NCBI GenBank assembly: GCA_020348765.1
Contig: CP070753.1
Coordinates: forward strand, 2,691,464 to 2,699,092
Direction of reading: 5' to 3'
DNA from: Burkholderiales bacterium
GTDB lineage: Bacteria; Pseudomonadota; Gammaproteobacteria; Burkholderiales; Burkholderiaceae_E
DNA length: 7,629 nucleotides
Below the pieces are notes generated by a model. The model did no database searches and was not told the origin of the DNA. It was given only the letters and a program-made list of their open reading frames with translations. Made by a program: the position numbers and the translations under genes. Within the stretch, counting starts at the first letter, position 1. Each line of letters starts with the position of its first letter. Shown here one piece after another: positions 5,681-7,629 of the stretch.

Positions 5681-6828
5681 CCGTCCGCGTACTGCACGAC
5701 CTTGTATTCGCCGACCGGTGCGACGCGTCGCCAGTGCTCGCCGGTCAGCCTCGCGATGCGATAGCTGCCGTCCGGCATGCGCAGAAAGCTGCGCTCCCTG
5801 CCCCAGATGCGGGCCAGCACCGGAAGGCGGATGCCGCAGTCGCAGGGTGCGCCCCACTGCGCGTGGTCTCCGATCTCGTATCGAATCAGCGGCATCGCGT
5901 GGCTGTGCAGGCCCGTGAGCAGCACCCTGCCGGGCCGGCCGGCCGGGCACGGTCGGCCGCTGCCGTCGACGATCTCGAGCAGCACCGATGCCGACATCAC
6001 GTGCAGGTGCTCGTGGCGCGGGCACTGAAGCGCGATCCAGCCGAGCTCTTCACAGGAGTAGACGTCGACCACTTTGGCACCGAACGCGGCGCGCACGGTC
6101 TCGCGCAGCTGGTCGGTCACCAGTTCGCCGAAGGTCACGACCTGCTCGATGCGCAGCACGCCGCCGGGGCGGGACAGAGCCAGCTGCGCCAGGCGCAGCG
6201 CCATCGTCGGCGTCGTCGAAAGGTAGCGCGGCGCGATCTCGTCGAGCCATGCCAGGAGCGCTTCCGGCGAGTGCTCGATCAGGTTCCTGACCGCTCGCAG
6301 GCCCGCGCCCTCAGTCCGCTCGGCGCCCCATCCCCAGCCGCGCTGCTCGGCGTCCGGCGCATCCTTGATCACGGCCAGCGTCGAGCCCGTGTCCCTCTGG
6401 TGCCAGCGATGCTCGAGCATCGCGATCGCCACGTGCACCGGCGCGTAGAACGGCAGATAGCGCAGTACCTCGACCGGCCGCCCGGTCGATCCCGAGGTCC
6501 GTGCCGCCAGCAGATCCCTGGGCGCAATTTCGGCCGAGCGCGCGCGCATCGACGCACCGGCACGCTGCAGATCCCGGCGCGTCAGGATCGGCAGGTCGGA
6601 CAGTCGCACCGTCCGACCGGACCGCAAGCTCGCCTCGAATCGCGCCAGGCGCCGGGCCCAGAACGGCGACGCGGCGCGCGCATGGCCGAGCAGCGACGCG
6701 AGCTGGCGCTGCAGCAGCGCATGCCGCGCCGGGCCGTCCATGGCCGCGTGCGCGGCGAGCTGCCGCGCCACGTCATCGGCGCGGCTTCCCAGGGGCGCGT
6801 CGAAGCGCGGAAACGGGGTCTCGATCAT
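5488..6828 (-). CDS. PaaK/CapK-like adenylate-forming ligase
   Basis: A 446-residue soluble enzyme of the phenylacetate-CoA ligase (PaaK)/CapK/F390-synthetase branch, at the usual family length of about 430-450. Visible motifs in order: the phosphate loop TSGSTGRP (111-118); VTFGELV (231-237); YSCEELG (257-263), with Glu near the adenylate; PLIRYEIGD (313-321); C-x-CG (329-332) followed by IWGRERSF (341-348); and a C-terminal Lys432 (KRTDVIRL) at the place of the lysine in GKfr-type tails. Cys269, His272/274/276, Cys329 and Cys331 might bind a metal. Such enzymes activate a carboxylic acid as an acyl-adenylate, then usually transfer it to CoA; the substrate is unknown. No paa catabolic genes are visible, so a phenylacetate role should not be assumed. 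Start: ATG at 6828 is taken because residues after it are plausible; a GTG at 6858 is possible and neither has a good ribosome site. It lies 97 bases after the protease gene on the same strand. Confidence 0.88.
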   Translation of the reverse strand: MIETPFPRFDAPLGSRADDVARQLAAHAAMDGPARHALLQRQLASLLGHARAASPFWARRLARFEASLRSGRTVRLSDLPILTRRDLQRAGASMRARSAEIAPRDLLAARTSGSTGRPVEVLRYLPFYAPVHVAIAMLEHRWHQRDTGSTLAVIKDAPDAEQRGWGWGAERTEGAGLRAVRNLIEHSPEALLAWLDEIAPRYLSTTPTMALRLAQLALSRPGGVLRIEQVVTFGELVTDQLRETVRAAFGAKVVDVYSCEELGWIALQCPRHEHLHVMSASVLLEIVDGSGRPCPAGRPGRVLLTGLHSHAMPLIRYEIGDHAQWGAPCDCGIRLPVLARIWGRERSFLRMPDGSYRIARLTGEHWRRVAPVGEYKVVQYADGQIEAFVTAPRRLEAVELERLAAMLTQVLGEGLRVIVTQTDRIDWDARWKRTDVIRLNRLRGGS

Positions 6829-6925
6829 CGCGTGGCGCCGGCCGCGTGCGCCGTGCACGACCGCAGCCGGGCTCCCCGGCCGCGTTCGATCACGGGGTGG
6901 GTCATTCGCGCGCGCACACGGGGCC

Positions 6926-7629
6926 TCAGCGCCAGTATTCCTCGGCGGCGATCGCGAAATTCAGGTTCTGCGTATCGCGCAGCAGGAAGGTCGTGATCCC
7001 GACCAGGTTGCCGCGCGCATCGAACAGCGCGCCGCCGGACGAGCCGCGCGAGATCGGCGCCGTCGTCTGCACGACGCGCACGCCCTTCCACTTGCGCAGG
7101 CCCGAGATCAGGCCCTCGCCGAGCGTGTTCTCCAGTCCCCGCGGCGAGCCGATCGTGTAGACCCGCTCGCCGACCTTCAGGCTGTCGTCAGGGCGGATCG
7201 CGAGCACCGGAATCAGCACCGGCCGGCGCACGCGCACGATGCAGCGATCCGACGCGGGATCGGCATGCGCAAGGCTGGCCACGATGCCCTTGCGCTTCCG
7301 GACCAGGATGAACCAGCGGCGGTCCTTGCCGATCACGTGGCAGTTGGTCAGCGCGTGCGTGCGCGAGATCGCCACCGCCGAGCCCTGGCTGACTCCCTTG
7401 CGCGCCTTGAAGCTCTCGCGCGACTCCGCCGCCAGCAAGACGTAGACCGACTTGCCGGCGGTCTCGAACAGTTCGCTCGGCTCCTGGTTCTGCACGCTGA
7501 CATTGCCGGGCATCGGTGGCTTGTCCCCTGACCAGGGAGCGATGCGCTCGGGATCCCGGTCCTCGTCTTCTTCGGGCTCCAGCGCCTCGGGTTGTGCTGC
7601 TGACCCGGAGTCGGATCGGGAGTCGGATC
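6926..7629 (-). CDS. Trypsin-like serine protease (S1C/HtrA-type), 5' end outside the window
   Basis: The reading frame is open from its stop at 6926-6928 to the window edge, so the N-terminus is missing. The protease domain covers about 180 codons. Numbering from the internal Met at 7513, the catalytic triad is His59 (LTNCHVIG), Asp89 (SDRCIVRV) and Ser159 (SRGSSGGALFD), with the typical VGERVYTIGSPRG and NLVGITT. The protein ends right after the domain (NFAIAAEEYWR), so there is no PDZ domain as in DegP/DegS. Ahead of the domain lie at least 38 codons of Ser/Asp- then Glu/Asp/Pro-rich sequence (9 of 14 residues acidic at about 7547-7588), a likely flexible linker to an unseen N-terminal domain or signal/anchor. 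A start at 7513 is possible but no ribosome site precedes it. Role inferred: protein quality control or regulated cleavage; cellular location cannot be decided from the visible part. Confidence 0.92.
   Translation of the reverse strand, partial: SDSRSDSGSAAQPEALEPEEDEDRDPERIAPWSGDKPPMPGNVSVQNQEPSELFETAGKSVYVLLAAESRESFKARKGVSQGSAVAISRTHALTNCHVIGKDRRWFILVRKRKGIVASLAHADPASDRCIVRVRRPVLIPVLAIRPDDSLKVGERVYTIGSPRGLENTLGEGLISGLRKWKGVRVVQTTAPISRGSSGGALFDARGNLVGITTFLLRDTQNLNFAIAAEEYWR

Noticed and set aside
5602..6996. 464-codon plus-strand open frame opposite the ligase gene
   Set aside because: Arg/Gln/His-rich antisense translation with no domain; the minus strand carries the full set of ligase motifs in order.

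Overview
The window is GC-rich (roughly two-thirds G+C by eye) and dense with full-length bacterial genes. The gene families are a UspA-like protein with a BCCT osmolyte carrier, a long-form glutathione S-transferase, a Sel1-repeat protein, a PaaK/CapK-type AMP-ligase and a PDZ-less trypsin-like protease. Together they fit a high-GC member of the Pseudomonadota, most likely a beta- or gammaproteobacterium. The genus cannot be told from the sequence alone, and no plasmid, phage or intact insertion-sequence gene is visible.

Layout: (1) Bases 105-2256, plus strand: a small universal-stress-family protein followed by a complete BCCT transporter, each with a clear Shine-Dalgarno sequence; probably a compatible-solute uptake module. 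(2) Bases 2365-3105, minus strand: a glutathione S-transferase, convergent with the transporter. (3) Bases 3106-4029: the largest non-coding stretch. It holds an imperfect 56-bp tandem duplication with GCAA-loop hairpins, a striking AT-rich island near 3420-3490 with a possible promoter, a hairpin, and four 19-bp tandem repeats. (4) Bases 4030-5241, plus strand: an exported Sel1-like repeat protein with eight repeats. It may be followed, one base after its stop, by a GTG-started hydrophobic reading frame of doubtful status. (5) Bases 5488-6828, minus strand: a PaaK/CapK-like adenylate-forming ligase whose 3' end lies inside a 23-bp-period repeat. (6) Bases 6926-7629, minus strand: an S1C trypsin-like protease that runs off the right edge through an acidic linker.

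The UspA and BCCT genes can be tied together by function: glycine-betaine-type carriers import osmoprotectants, and small Usp proteins are known partners of some osmolyte transporters (TeaD with TeaABC). The protease and ligase share a strand and may be co-transcribed, but nothing links them biochemically. I see no convincing new defence, CRISPR or mobile system. The most unusual parts are the repeat-rich, AT-punctuated intergenic region at 3181-3628, the Usp protein that has lost its ATP-loop glycines, and the repeat that supplies the ligase stop codon.
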